A stretch of 64,000 bases of DNA, from NCBI RefSeq assembly GCF_900095745.1, contig NZ_FMIR01000017.1:1-64000 (forward strand). The letters are read 5' to 3'. Source of the stretch: Microbacterium oxydans (GTDB lineage: Bacteria > Actinomycetota > Actinomycetes > Actinomycetales > Microbacteriaceae). How positions within the stretch are numbered: the first letter of the stretch is position 1; each line of letters begins with the position of its first letter. A model generated the notes under the pieces. It saw only the letters and a program-made list of their open reading frames with translations. It had not been told where the DNA came from and did not search any database. Shown piece by piece: positions 1-8,568 of this stretch. A program made the translations under genes and the position numbers.

Positions 1-184
1 GTGCCAGCTCGACATCCGCCTGCCCCGCCCAGCCCACCCACGCGCCGTGCACGTTGCGCATCATCGGCTCGAGGGCGGCGACGAGCCCACCGGGAGACGT
101 GCGCCAGACTTCCTCGCCGTCAGGTCCCTCCACCCGGTCGACCGGCAGGCGGTTGGCGACGACGACGAAATCTGCGGCGGTCAA
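1..184 (-). CDS. otsA: Trehalose-6-phosphate synthase (OtsA, GT20), N-terminal fragment
   Basis: The gene runs off the left edge; only the first 61 codons are present. The translation shows the family's N-terminal signature: NRLPV at residues 11-15, GGLVAAL at 32-38 and WVGW at 49-52, which in GT20 enzymes form the glucose-6-phosphate/UDP-glucose pocket. OtsA makes trehalose-6-phosphate from UDP-glucose and glucose-6-phosphate in the cytosol. I chose a TTG start at 184 because an AGGAG ribosome site lies 6 nt upstream and the conserved block begins a few residues later; no ATG or GTG fits. Seen: motifs and ribosome site. Inferred: that the rest of the protein is normal. Confidence 0.88.
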   Translation of the reverse strand, partial: MTAADFVVVANRLPVDRVEGPDGEEVWRTSPGGLVAALEPMMRNVHGAWVGWAGQADVELA

Positions 185-250
185 GTGGGACTCCTCACAT
201 CAACGATGGAATCCAACCTACCCAGGATCACGGAATACCGTCGCCCGAGG

Positions 251-1513
251 TCAGGCGGTCACCGACGAACGACCTCGCCTCTCGCCGCTGAGAACCCAGT
301 TCGCCACTCCCGCTCCGAAGGCGATGAACGCGGCGATCATCGGCAGCAGGAGTGCGGCGGATGTTCCGACGTTCTCGGCGATCTCGCCGGCCACTGCCGC
401 ACCGATCGACTGCCCGACCACGACGCCGGAGCCCAGCATCGTCATCACCGTCGCCGAACGTCCACGCGGGCTGCGGGCGGCACCGAAGCTGTATTGCGTG
501 ACCAGGGTGGGTCCGATCCCGATTCCCATGATCGCCAGCGCCAGCATCATCGTGCCGGGCGAGTCGACGAGGCCGAGCAGGAGTGTTCCAGCCAGCAGGA
601 TGCCGGAGAAGACGAGCCACCGTGCGCGCATCGAGAACGACGGAGGAAGCCAGGCGACGCCCAGCGCGAGCACCGCCGACCCGACGCCCATCACGCCGTA
701 GAGCAGTCCGGCCTGCTCGGGCGCACCGCGGTCCGCCATGAACGACGTCAGCGACGTCAGCATCGTCCCGAAGAAGATCCCGACGCCCAGGATGCCGAGG
801 ACGACGATGAGCAGCTGCGGCCGGAACAGCTCCGAGACCGCTGACGGGGCCCTGCCGTCGGCGTCGCGGTCCTGCGACACGTGACGTCCGCTGGGGTGCA
901 GCGCGAACGCGCCGACGAAGACGACGGTGAGCACGGCGGCGCCCACCAACGGGGCCCAGGGCGCGAATGCGGACGCCAGGATGCCGACCAGGAAGGGGCC
1001 GAAGACGAAGACGGTCTCATCCGCCGCGGACTCGTAGGCCATCGTCCCGGAGACGGTCTTCGCGCGGCGCGCCTCCGGCATCCGATCGGCGATGATCGTG
1101 ACCAGACGTGAGCGCGAGAGCGGCGCGACCTGCGGTGCCGTGGCGCCGATCCCGACCGCCGCCAACAGCACGAAGCCGTCTGAGGCTTCCCCGTAGACCA
1201 CGAAGGTGAAGAGCAGGAGCATCGCGCCGTTGGCCAGTGCGAGCACGACCAGGACCACCCGCTGGCCGAACCGGTCGGCGGCAGCACCGAGAAGGGGGCC
1301 GAAGCACGCCGTTCCCAGACCGACGGCGGCCGATGTGAGCCCACCCAGCGAGAGCGAGCCGCGGGCCGAGACGACGACGGTCAGGACGCCGACGACCATC
1401 ATGGCGAACGGAAGTCGCGCGATGAAGGCGATGAGGAAGTAGGGGAATCCGGCGAGACGGAGAAGGCTCGGGCTCGGCTCGGTGATCTGCGGGGGTGCTG
1501 ATGCGCGTGTCAT
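251..1513 (-). CDS. MFS transporter, 12-TM exporter type
   Basis: A 420-residue hydrophobic protein with about twelve predicted membrane helices and the MFS loop 2-3 signature (GAAADRFGQR, residues about 76-85). The substrate cannot be read from sequence; many such actinobacterial proteins export drugs or metabolites. The open frame continues 60 codons upstream, but that stretch is arginine/proline-rich and unlike the family, so I start at the ATG at 1513, directly before MTRASAPP and the first helix; its ribosome site is weak (GAGAG). It is divergent from the aminotransferase, and its likely promoter is the minus-strand TATCCT at 1624-1629, which leaves a leader of about 100 nt. Confidence 0.85.
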   Translation of the reverse strand: MTRASAPPQITEPSPSLLRLAGFPYFLIAFIARLPFAMMVVGVLTVVVSARGSLSLGGLTSAAVGLGTACFGPLLGAAADRFGQRVVLVVLALANGAMLLLFTFVVYGEASDGFVLLAAVGIGATAPQVAPLSRSRLVTIIADRMPEARRAKTVSGTMAYESAADETVFVFGPFLVGILASAFAPWAPLVGAAVLTVVFVGAFALHPSGRHVSQDRDADGRAPSAVSELFRPQLLIVVLGILGVGIFFGTMLTSLTSFMADRGAPEQAGLLYGVMGVGSAVLALGVAWLPPSFSMRARWLVFSGILLAGTLLLGLVDSPGTMMLALAIMGIGIGPTLVTQYSFGAARSPRGRSATVMTMLGSGVVVGQSIGAAVAGEIAENVGTSAALLLPMIAAFIAFGAGVANWVLSGERRGRSSVTA

Positions 1514-1620
1514 GGCTCTCGCGCGTCGAAGACGCGATGTCGGGTGCCGCCGCTGTCCGCCGGGGATGCCGACGGCCGGTAGATACACGGTTTGTGCGGC
1601 CGCGGGCGAGCCGCGACGAC

Positions 1621-1687
1621 CCCAGGATAGCGGATGCGCCCGGGAAGCAGCCGGGAGATCGGTGTTTCGAGACGGGTCTATCCTGGG
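1621..1687. promoter_or_regulatory. Mirror-image divergent promoter with 10-bp inverted repeat
   Basis: CCCAGGATAG at 1621-1630 and its exact reverse complement CTATCCTGGG at 1678-1687 face each other across 47 bp. Each arm contains TATCCT, a good -10 hexamer, pointing left toward the MFS gene (1629-1624) and right toward the aminotransferase (1679-1684). No strong -35 is visible. The rest of the 227-bp intergenic region holds no gene that I can see. Confidence 0.5.
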
Positions 1688-1740
1688 CGACACCGCCGCA
1701 CCGCTGTCCCCGCACTCACTCCTCCGAGGAAGAACCTCCG

Positions 1741-2946
1741 TTGACCACTGCCCCGCATGCCGCTACCGCCGCACTCGCCCTCCCTCCGCGTTCGCAGCGC
1801 GCAGGAAACGCCAAGACCTCGCCGGTGCGCGACCTTCTCGCACTGACCGAGCGCCCGGAGGTCATCTCGTTCGCCGGCGGCCTCCCCGCGCCCGAGCTGT
1901 TCGACGTCGTCGGCATCCGGGCGGCGTTCGACGCGGTCCTCGACTCCCCCACTGTGCTCCAGTACTCCACGTCCGAGGGAGACGCCCGGCTCCGGGAGGA
2001 AGTCGCCCGGCGCTACTCCGCGGACGGATTGCCCACCGCGGCATCCGACCTCATCATCACGACGGGTTCGCAGCAGGGGCTCGGCCTGATCTCGACGACG
2101 CTTCTCGATCCCGGCGACACGATCCTGGTCGAGGAACCGTGCTACCTCGCGGCCCTGCAGACCTTCGCGCTGGCCGGGGCTCGGGTCATCGGCGTCCCCT
2201 ATGACGGCGACGAGCTGGATCTCGAAGCACTGGACCGGCTGGCCGCCGAGCACAGCCCGAAGTTCCTCTATACGGTCCCCACCTTCCAGAATCCCACCGG
2301 ACGCACGCACGGACTCGATGCCCGTCGGCACATCGCCGCCATCGCACAGCGGCGGGGGTTCCGCATCGTCGAGGACGAGCCCTACCGCCAACTGCAGTAT
2401 TCGGGTGAGGCCCTCCCCTCACTGGCCGAGCTCGCACCGGAGCACGTGATCAGCCTCGGCAGCTTCTCGAAAGTGATCGCCCCGGGACTGCGCATCGGAT
2501 GGATCCGCACGACCGCTGATATCCGCCCCGCCGTGACGATCGCGAAGCAGGCCGCCGACCTCCACACCTCCACCATCGACCAGGCCGCAGCTGCCCACTA
2601 CCTCCTCTCGGGTCGCGGGGAGCCCGCGCTCACGCGCATCCGTGAGGCCTACTCCGCCCGGCGCGACGCGATGCTCGACGCCCTGCCCGCCGCGCTGCCG
2701 ACCGGCAGCACCTGGAACCGTCCCGACGGCGGCATGTTCGTCTGGGCACGGCTGCCTGAGGGTATGGATGCCGCCGAATCGCTCGGACGCGCCCTGGCCA
2801 ACGATGTCGCGTACGTGCCCGGTGCCTCGTTCTACGCCGGAACGCCCGATCTACGGACGCTCCGTCTGTCTTTCACGACATACTCCCCTGACAGGATCAG
2901 GGAGGGCTTGTCAAGGCTCGGTACGACCTGGGGTGCGGGAAGGTAG
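1741..2946 (+). CDS. PLP-dependent aminotransferase, class I/II (2-aminoadipate/aromatic type)
   Basis: A 401-residue fold-type I aminotransferase. Visible landmarks: QNPTG with N184, EDEPY with D212 and Y215, SFSK with the Schiff-base lysine K244, and the carboxylate-binding GLRIGW arginine at 251. The FAGGLPAPELF opening and overall layout match the LysN/AlaT-like group that transaminates 2-aminoadipate, aromatic or branched amino acids; the exact substrate is unknown. Start: TTG at 1741, with GAGGAAG 8 nt upstream. The upstream open frame is unlike the family. It stands alone; its stop codon TAG is also the first three bases of the -10 of the next gene. Confidence 0.88.
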   Translation: MTTAPHAATAALALPPRSQRAGNAKTSPVRDLLALTERPEVISFAGGLPAPELFDVVGIRAAFDAVLDSPTVLQYSTSEGDARLREEVARRYSADGLPTAASDLIITTGSQQGLGLISTTLLDPGDTILVEEPCYLAALQTFALAGARVIGVPYDGDELDLEALDRLAAEHSPKFLYTVPTFQNPTGRTHGLDARRHIAAIAQRRGFRIVEDEPYRQLQYSGEALPSLAELAPEHVISLGSFSKVIAPGLRIGWIRTTADIRPAVTIAKQAADLHTSTIDQAAAAHYLLSGRGEPALTRIREAYSARRDAMLDALPAALPTGSTWNRPDGGMFVWARLPEGMDAAESLGRALANDVAYVPGASFYAGTPDLRTLRLSFTTYSPDRIREGLSRLGTTWGAGR

Positions 2947-2955
2947 CGTGGGGGC

Positions 2956-3255
2956 ATGCGCTACCTCTTCAGCACCGGACTCGTCGCTGCGATCTCTGCA
3001 GGGGTCTCGCTGCTACGCGGCACCCGCGAGCAGCCGATCACCTGGCGCTCCCTGCTGTCCTGGCTGAGCTGGGGCATCACGATGGCGCTCGCCGTCGGCG
3101 CGGTGATCGATATGAACCGCGAGCGACGCGGGGTGCTCGTCGACGCCGACTCGCCGCAGTCGGTCAAGAAGGCGAAGAAGGCTCAGCGACTCCAGTTCCG
3201 CTCGCAGAAGGCCCTCGCCGACACTCAGGATCACGCCAAGGACGCACGGCACTGA
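2956..3255 (+). CDS. Small membrane protein of unknown function
   Basis: A 99-residue protein I do not recognise. Residues 1-20 and about 37-54 are hydrophobic and likely span the membrane; the tail (60-99) is highly charged, rich in lysine and glutamine, and probably cytoplasmic. TAGCGT at 2944-2949 lies 6 nt before the ATG, so the transcript is probably leaderless and separate from the aminotransferase upstream. It converges on the thiolase gene, with 24 bp between stop codons. Confidence 0.65.
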   Translation: MRYLFSTGLVAAISAGVSLLRGTREQPITWRSLLSWLSWGITMALAVGAVIDMNRERRGVLVDADSPQSVKKAKKAQRLQFRSQKALADTQDHAKDARH

Positions 3256-3279
3256 CACCGTGCGCCCCGAGCGCATCGT

Positions 3280-4464
3280 TCACCGTGTGAGGATCAGCGC
3301 CTCGCCCTGACCGCCACCGCCGCACAGGCCGACGGCGGCCGTTCCCCCTCCGCGACGCGCGAGCTCGTGAACGGCGTGCACCACGAGTCGGTTACCGGAT
3401 GCGCCGATCGGGTGCCCGATCGCGATCCCTCCGCCGTGGATGTTCACGATGGCCTCGTCCAACCCGAGCTCGACCTGCGAGCGGGCCACGACCGCGCCGA
3501 AGGCCTCGTTGATCTCCACGAGATCGAGGTCCGAGGGGGCGATGCCCTGCTTCTCGCACGCGCGCTCGATCGCGCGCGCCGGCTGGGACTGCAACGAGTT
3601 GTCGGGGCCGGCCGTCTGGCCGCTGGCGCCGACGGTGGCAAGTACCGACCAGCCCTTGGTTTCGGCCGCGCGCCGCGTCGTGATGACCACGGCCGATGCG
3701 CCGTCGGAGATCTGTGACGAGTTCCCCGCCGTGATCGATCCGCCCTCCGCGAAGGCCGCCCGCAGACCGCCGAGAGTTTCGACGGTGGTGTCGGGGCGCA
3801 CCCCTTCATCCTTCGTCACGCGAACCGGCTCGCCCCGGCGCTGGGGCACGGCGACGGCGACGATCTCGGCCTCGAACACTCCCGCTTCCTGCGCCGCGGC
3901 CGCTCGTTGATGCGACAGTGCGGCCACGCGATCCTGCGCCTCCCGAGTGAGCTCGTATCGCTCGTTGTGGCGCTCCGTCGACGCGCCCATGCTCTCCCGG
4001 TCGTAGGCGTCGGTCAGACCGTCGTAGGCCATGTGATCGAGCACCTCGACGCTGCCGTATGTCCAACCGTCGCGGGACCCCATCAGCATGTGCGGTGCCC
4101 GCGTCATCGACTCCATCCCGGCGGCGACGACGACGGACGCGTCGCCGGTACGGATCATCCGGGCGGCGTCGATGATCGCGGTCAAGCCCGACAGACACAC
4201 CTTGTTCACGGAGTGGGCGGGAACGTCCCAGCCGATCCCGGCGCCGATCGCTGCCTGCCGAGCAGCATTCTGGCCGGAGCCTGCCGCCAGCACCTGTCCG
4301 ACGATCACCGCGTCGACATCTCCGGGGTCGACGGAGCCCTGCTCCAGCGCGCCCCGGATCGCGAAGGATCCGAGTTGAGGAGCGGTGAAGGCCCCCAGCT
4401 GGCCTTTCAGTCGCCCCTGCGGGGTCCGGGCGGCGGCGACGATGACGATGTCGTTGTCAGTCAT
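3280..4464 (-). CDS. Thiolase, acetyl-CoA C-acyltransferase
   Basis: A 394-residue type II thiolase. The acyl-accepting cysteine is C90 in NKVCLSGL; the C-terminal active-site histidine is H351 in GHPIGASG and the second cysteine is C381 in GLCGGGGQG. It cleaves a 3-ketoacyl-CoA with CoA, or runs in reverse as acetoacetyl-CoA synthesis. It is the third gene of an operon with the two subunits of 3-oxoacid CoA-transferase: its ATG overlaps the end of the B-subunit gene by 8 nt, so translation is probably coupled. The set fits acetoacetate use (atoB-like) or the last step of the beta-ketoadipate pathway (pcaF-like); no other pca gene is in view to decide. Confidence 0.93.
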   Translation of the reverse strand: MTDNDIVIVAAARTPQGRLKGQLGAFTAPQLGSFAIRGALEQGSVDPGDVDAVIVGQVLAAGSGQNAARQAAIGAGIGWDVPAHSVNKVCLSGLTAIIDAARMIRTGDASVVVAAGMESMTRAPHMLMGSRDGWTYGSVEVLDHMAYDGLTDAYDRESMGASTERHNERYELTREAQDRVAALSHQRAAAAQEAGVFEAEIVAVAVPQRRGEPVRVTKDEGVRPDTTVETLGGLRAAFAEGGSITAGNSSQISDGASAVVITTRRAAETKGWSVLATVGASGQTAGPDNSLQSQPARAIERACEKQGIAPSDLDLVEINEAFGAVVARSQVELGLDEAIVNIHGGGIAIGHPIGASGNRLVVHAVHELARRGGGTAAVGLCGGGGQGEALILTR

Positions 4465-5125
4465 GGTGCGAGGTCCTTTCGTGGAGGAGATCCGGATGGA
4501 TGGTGAGCGTCGGCTGGGTGGCGGCGATGACCTCGTCCACGCTCACTCCGGGGGCTGTCTCGACGAGCGTCAGCCCCTCGGGGGTGACGTCGATGACGGC
4601 CAGGTCCGTGATGATCCGGTCTACCACGCCGCGACCGGTCAGCGGCAGCGAGCACTCGTCCACGATCTTGGGCGATCCGTCCCTGGCCACGTGCTCCATC
4701 AGAACGATCACCCGAGCGGCACCGTGCACGAGATCCATGGCACCGCCGGGACCCTTCACCATCTTGCCCGGGATCATCCAGTTCGCGAGATCACCGCTCG
4801 TCGAGACCTGCATCGCGCCGAGGATCGCGGCGTCGATCTTGCCGCCGCGGATCATCCCGAAGCTGGTGGCCGAGTCGAAGAACGCCGCACCGGGCAGGGT
4901 CGTGACCGTCTCTTTGCCCGCGTTGATGAGGTCGGGGTCCACGGCGTCCTCGTGCGGATAGGGCCCGACGCCGAGAATCCCGTTCTCAGATTGGAGCACC
5001 ACCGTGATGTCGCTCGACACGTGGTTCGGAACGAGCGTCGGCAGGCCGATTCCGAGGTTGACGTAGGAACCGTCCTCCAGCTCGGCTGCCGCGCGGGCCG
5101 CCATCTGGTCTCGTGTGAGTGCCAT
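4457..5125 (-). CDS. 3-oxoacid CoA-transferase, subunit B
   Basis: A 222-residue beta subunit of the family I CoA-transferase (ScoB/PcaJ/AtoA type). The catalytic glutamate is E47 in [21 protein letters not shown] (23-30) is also characteristic. Together with subunit A it moves CoA from succinyl-CoA to acetoacetate or 3-oxoadipate through a glutamyl-CoA thioester. The ATG at 5125 is one base after the subunit A stop, and GAAGGAGCC sits just upstream inside the A gene. The downstream thiolase overlaps its last 8 nt. A longer open frame upstream is a shadow of subunit A. Confidence 0.94.
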   Translation of the reverse strand: MALTRDQMAARAAAELEDGSYVNLGIGLPTLVPNHVSSDITVVLQSENGILGVGPYPHEDAVDPDLINAGKETVTTLPGAAFFDSATSFGMIRGGKIDAAILGAMQVSTSGDLANWMIPGKMVKGPGGAMDLVHGAARVIVLMEHVARDGSPKIVDECSLPLTGRGVVDRIITDLAVIDVTPEGLTLVETAPGVSVDEVIAATQPTLTIHPDLLHERTSHHD

Positions 5126-5126
5126 T

Positions 5127-5900
5127 TCAGGCTCCTTCCACGGCGACGGTGCGTCGCTCGATGCGCTTGGGGATGTCCGTGCCCACCTCGACGATGCGAT
5201 GCACGAAGACACCGGGAAGATGGATGCTGTCCGGATCGAGGTCGCCCGGCTCCACGAGCTGTTCGACCTGAGCGATGCAGATGCGTCCGGCCATCGCGGC
5301 CAGCGGGTTGAAGTTGCGCGCCGCCTTGTTGAAGACGAGGTTCCCGTGGCGATCGCCGCGGGAAGCGTGCACGAGCGAGAAGTCCGTGGTGATCGCCTCC
5401 TCCAGCACGAAGTCCGCCGGCGAGCCATCGACCTCGAATGTTCGGACGTCCTTCACCGGGGAGGCGACGGCGATCGTGCCGTCCGCGTTGTACCGGCGGG
5501 GCAGCCCGCCTTCTGCGACCTGGGTGCCGACACCCGTCTGCGTGTAGAAGGCCGCGATCCCCGATCCCCCGGCCCGGAGCTTTTCGGCCAGCGTGCCCTG
5601 CGGCGTGAGTTCGAGCTCGAGTTCGCCGCTCAGGAACTGACGCTCGAACTCCTTGTTCTCCCCCACGTACGACGACGTCATCTTGCGGATGCGCTGCGCG
5701 CCGAGCAGGACCCCGAGTCCCCAGTCGTCGACCCCGCAGTTGTTGCTCACGACGCTGAGGTCTTTCGTGCCCTGCTCCAGCAGGGCTTCGATGAGCGCGA
5801 TCGGGTTGCCGGACAACCCGAAGCCACCGACCGCCAGCGAGGCTCCGTCCGGGATGTCGGACACGGCGTGCGCTGCCGAGTCCCATTGCTTGTCGATCAC
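5127..5900 (-). CDS. 3-oxoacid CoA-transferase, subunit A
   Basis: A 257-residue alpha subunit (ScoA/PcaI/AtoD type) with the glycine-rich GGFGLSGNP near residue 28 and the conserved SNNCG segment after it. It is the first gene of the A-B-thiolase operon. Start: GTG at 5900, chosen for AAGGAG 6 nt upstream and because the family's N-terminus begins here; the frame stays open far upstream only as the antisense of the IclR gene. The divergent IclR regulator lies 105 bp away and is the obvious candidate controller. Substrate (acetoacetate or 3-oxoadipate) is not settled by the sequence. Confidence 0.93.
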   Translation of the reverse strand: MIDKQWDSAAHAVSDIPDGASLAVGGFGLSGNPIALIEALLEQGTKDLSVVSNNCGVDDWGLGVLLGAQRIRKMTSSYVGENKEFERQFLSGELELELTPQGTLAEKLRAGGSGIAAFYTQTGVGTQVAEGGLPRRYNADGTIAVASPVKDVRTFEVDGSPADFVLEEAITTDFSLVHASRGDRHGNLVFNKAARNFNPLAAMAGRICIAQVEQLVEPGDLDPDSIHLPGVFVHRIVEVGTDIPKRIERRTVAVEGA

Positions 5901-6005
5901 GTCTGCTCCTTCGAAATCGTGCCTCACTCCAGCATCCGCTCTTCGGTCCGTGGCGCAACCGTCGGGTCTTGCCATGTGGGCAGATACGGAGATAGCGTCC
6001 ACGAT

Positions 6006-6794
6006 ATGGAATCGACCGCGCGCTCCGTCCCCGGCGCACAGGCCATCGCTCGGGCCGCGCGCCTGCTCCGGCTCGTGACGGCCGCCGGTGCGGACGGCGC
6101 CTCCCTCCAAGATCTCGCACGTGCTGCCGAGCTGTCGCGCTCGACCGCCCATCGCTTGCTCAGTGCACTCAAACTCGAGGGCCTCGTCGACCGCGACGAG
6201 GACAGCACCCGCTGGATGCCCGGCCCCGAGCTGTTTCTGATGGGCTCGGTTGCCGCTGCGCGCTACGACGTGACCGCCCTCGCGCGGGACATCGTCCGGT
6301 CGCTGGCGGTCAAGACTGAGGAGAGCGCGTTCTTCTCCGTGCGGCGAGCGGATGAGACGGTGTGCCTGCTTCGGGAGGAAGGCTCCTTCCCCATCCGCTC
6401 CTTCGTCCTGAGCGAGGGCGTGAGGTTCCCCCTCGGCGTCGCCAGCGCGGGTCTCGCAATCCTGGCGTTCCTCCCTGACCATGATGTGGACACGTATCTG
6501 GAGCGGCACCCCGACCTCGAGAGCGCGTGGGGGCCCACACACCGCCCCCGCGCGCTGCGCACCCGATTGGCCGAGACCAAGGAACGCGGATACGCCGTCA
6601 ACCCCGGCTTGATCGTCGAGGGCAGCTGGGGCATCGGCGCCGCGGTCTTCGATCGATCCGGACGCCCGGAGTGGGCGCTCAGTCTGACCGGAGTCGAGTT
6701 CCGCTTCGGTCCGGATCGGATGGCGGAGCTGGGTCGAACCCTGTTGGCGCACGCCCATCAGCTCTCGGCGCGGATAGCGAACGCCCGACGTTAG
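6006..6794 (+). CDS. IclR-family transcriptional regulator
   Basis: A 262-residue regulator: an N-terminal winged helix (about residues 12-70, with DLARAAELSRSTAHRLLSAL as the recognition region), then an IclR effector-binding GAF-like domain (about 85-255). Such proteins commonly control aromatic or short-chain acid catabolism and respond to a pathway intermediate. It is divergent from the CoA-transferase/thiolase operon, which I infer to be its target. TAGCGT at 5993-5998 lies 7 nt before the ATG and there is no ribosome site, so a leaderless start is likely. A weak dyad, TGCC-N5-GGCA, at 5970-5982 is a possible operator. Confidence 0.9.
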   Translation: MESTARSVPGAQAIARAARLLRLVTAAGADGASLQDLARAAELSRSTAHRLLSALKLEGLVDRDEDSTRWMPGPELFLMGSVAAARYDVTALARDIVRSLAVKTEESAFFSVRRADETVCLLREEGSFPIRSFVLSEGVRFPLGVASAGLAILAFLPDHDVDTYLERHPDLESAWGPTHRPRALRTRLAETKERGYAVNPGLIVEGSWGIGAAVFDRSGRPEWALSLTGVEFRFGPDRMAELGRTLLAHAHQLSARIANARR

Positions 6795-6804
6795 AAGTAA
6801 GTAC

Positions 6805-6832
6805 ATACCATCTGGTATATACTCGATGGTAT
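6805..6832 (+). promoter_or_regulatory. Leaderless promoter with two overlapping MarR-type operators
   Basis: ATACCA-TC-TGGTAT at 6805-6818 is a perfect 6-bp-arm palindrome. A second dyad, ATAC-N6-GTAT, at 6819-6832 follows at once and includes the start codon of the marR gene. The -10 hexamer TATACT (6818-6823) bridges the two sites and places transcription start at about 6831, on the ATG. A repressor bound here would block its own promoter. Confidence 0.75.
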
Positions 6833-7268
6833 GAATCGTTCGGATGTCGTCGCATCACTGGTGCTCTCCGGCTACGCTCTGGGCCGCATCGCGGCGCAGG
6901 ATGCCGGCAACGACGCGCCCGCCGCGCAGTGGCGGGTGCTGACCCTCCTCGAGCAGGAGGGTGCCAGGCGCGTGGGCGAGCTGGCCGCCGCAGCGCGTAC
7001 CACTCAGCCCGGCATGACCCGCCTCCTCGGCATGCTGGAGCGTGAGGGGCTCGTGCTCCGCTCCCCCGACCCGGACGATTCGCGAGCGACCGTCGTCGAC
7101 ATCACCTCTCAGGGCGCTGCCGCCGTCGCTGCCTGGCGCGCAGAGTTCCGCGAGATCCTCGCGCCGCGGTTCGCCGCGCTGAACGACGACGACTGGTCCG
7201 CTCTCACCCGCGCGGCGGAGATCCTCGCTGCGCACACCGCCACGGAACGAACAGGAGAATCTCGGTGA
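6831..7268 (+). CDS. MarR-family repressor
   Basis: A 145-residue winged-helix protein of usual MarR length. The helix-turn-helix core is RRVGELAAAARTTQPGMTRLLGMLEREGLV (about residues 47-76), followed by the wing RSPDPDDSRATVVDIT. It starts on a probable leaderless transcript and overlaps the downstream MFS gene by 4 nt (GTGA), so the two are co-translated. The twin palindromes across its promoter make autorepression likely, with the exporter's substrate as the probable inducer. Operator binding and ligand are inferred. Confidence 0.92.
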   Translation: MNRSDVVASLVLSGYALGRIAAQDAGNDAPAAQWRVLTLLEQEGARRVGELAAAARTTQPGMTRLLGMLEREGLVLRSPDPDDSRATVVDITSQGAAAVAAWRAEFREILAPRFAALNDDDWSALTRAAEILAAHTATERTGESR

Positions 7269-8494
7269 ACAACACCGCCACCCCCTCGGTGTGGAAGCAG
7301 CCGGCGCAGGTCTGGGCCGTCGCCTTCGCATGCGTCGTCGCCTTCATGGGCATCGGACTCGTCGATCCGATCCTCCCCGCGATCGCGGAGTCGCTCCAGG
7401 CGTCGCCGGTGGAGACCGAACTCCTCTTCACCAGTTACCTGTTGGTGACCGGCCTCGCCATGCTGGTGACCAGCTGGATCTCCAGCCGCATCGGCGCCAA
7501 GACCACCCTGCTCATCGGGCTCGCGCTCATCGTCATCTTCGCCCTCCTGTGTGCTCTGAGCGGCAGCGTCGATGCCGTCATCGGCTTCCGTGCCGGCTGG
7601 GGACTCGGCAATGCACTGTTCATCTCGACCGCCCTCGCGACGATCGTCGGGTCGGCATCCGGCGGGAGCAGCGCCGCGATCATCCTGTATGAAGCGGCAC
7701 TCGGCCTCGGCATCGCTGTCGGCCCCCTGCTCGGCGGCCTCCTCGGCGAGCAGAGCTGGCGCGGCCCGTTCTTTGGCGTCGTCGTGTTGATGGCGATCGC
7801 CTTCGTCGCCGTGCTCGTGCTCTTGCGCGGACCGGGCGAGAAGCGGGTACCGGTGCCCTTCTCCGCCCCGTTCTCGGCGCTCCGACGCCCCGCCCTCGCG
7901 ATCCTCGCGGTCGCCGCACTGTTCTACAACATCGGCTTCTTCGTGCTGCTGGCGTTCTCGCCGTTCCCCCTGGGCTTCGGCGCAATGGGAATCGGGTTCA
8001 CATTCTTCGGCTGGGGGGTCGCTCTCGCGGTCACGAGCGTCTGGGTGGCGCCGGTGCTGATGCGCCGCATGCCGCGCACGCGGATCATCCTCGTGGTGCT
8101 CCCTCTGCTCGCACTCGACCTCGTCGCCGCCGGGCTCGTGGTCGGGAACGCGGCCGCCCTCGTCACCTGCATCGTCATCGGCGGTCTGCTGCTCGGTGTG
8201 ATGAACACCGTGCTGACCGAAGCGGTCATGGAGGCCACGGACCTCCCCCGCTCCGTCGCTTCCTCCGCCTACTCCGCGGTGCGTTTCCTCGGTGGCGCGA
8301 TGGCTCCTCCGATCGCGGCGCTCCTGTGGCACGCGTTCAACGCGACAGTGCCATACCTGTTCGCGGCGGCGTCTGTCCTCATCGCAGCGCTGACGGTGTT
8401 CCTCGGCCGGCGCGTGCTCGCGCACATCGACGACGAGCCTGAAGACGCCGCCGCTGAGGATGCCGCGGCGATCCTCGTGGGCGACGCCGCCTGA
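7265..8494 (+). CDS. MFS multidrug-type exporter (DHA1)
   Basis: A 409-residue protein with about twelve membrane helices. SRIGAKTTLLIG (about 73-84) is the MFS motif A and LYEAALGLGIAVGPLLGG (about 142-159) is antiporter motif C, which marks drug/proton antiporters. The GTG start lies inside the marR stop region (4-nt overlap). The MarR-MFS pair is a standard drug-efflux arrangement; the compound exported is unknown. A strong hairpin follows the stop codon. Confidence 0.9.
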   Translation: MNNTATPSVWKQPAQVWAVAFACVVAFMGIGLVDPILPAIAESLQASPVETELLFTSYLLVTGLAMLVTSWISSRIGAKTTLLIGLALIVIFALLCALSGSVDAVIGFRAGWGLGNALFISTALATIVGSASGGSSAAIILYEAALGLGIAVGPLLGGLLGEQSWRGPFFGVVVLMAIAFVAVLVLLRGPGEKRVPVPFSAPFSALRRPALAILAVAALFYNIGFFVLLAFSPFPLGFGAMGIGFTFFGWGVALAVTSVWVAPVLMRRMPRTRIILVVLPLLALDLVAAGLVVGNAAALVTCIVIGGLLLGVMNTVLTEAVMEATDLPRSVASSAYSAVRFLGGAMAPPIAALLWHAFNATVPYLFAAASVLIAALTVFLGRRVLAHIDDEPEDAAAEDAAAILVGDAA

Positions 8495-8500
8495 GGCGTC

Positions 8501-8546
8501 ATGTCGGTGCCGGATCGGCCGCTGACGCCCGATCCGGCACCGACAT
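8501..8546 (+). terminator. Terminator hairpin, 18-bp perfect stem
   Basis: ATGTCGGTGCCGGATCGG (8501-8518) pairs without mismatch with its complement at 8529-8546 around a 10-nt loop, 6 nt after the MFS stop codon. There is no T-run, so it may act as a U-less terminator or as an mRNA 3'-end stabiliser. Confidence 0.7.
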
Positions 8547-8556
8547 CCCCCTCCGA

Positions 8557-8562
8557 TATCGT
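8557..8562 (+). promoter_or_regulatory. -10 TATCGT of a leaderless transcript
   Basis: TATCGT lies 6 nt before the YbaK-like ATG at 8569, just after the MFS terminator; no -35 is evident. Confidence 0.5.
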
Positions 8563-8568
8563 GGGGCG

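Noticed and set aside
5970..5982. TGCC-N5-GGCA dyad as a firm IclR operator
   Set aside because: Four-base arms are too short to be convincing in this GC content; mentioned only as a weak candidate in the IclR entry.
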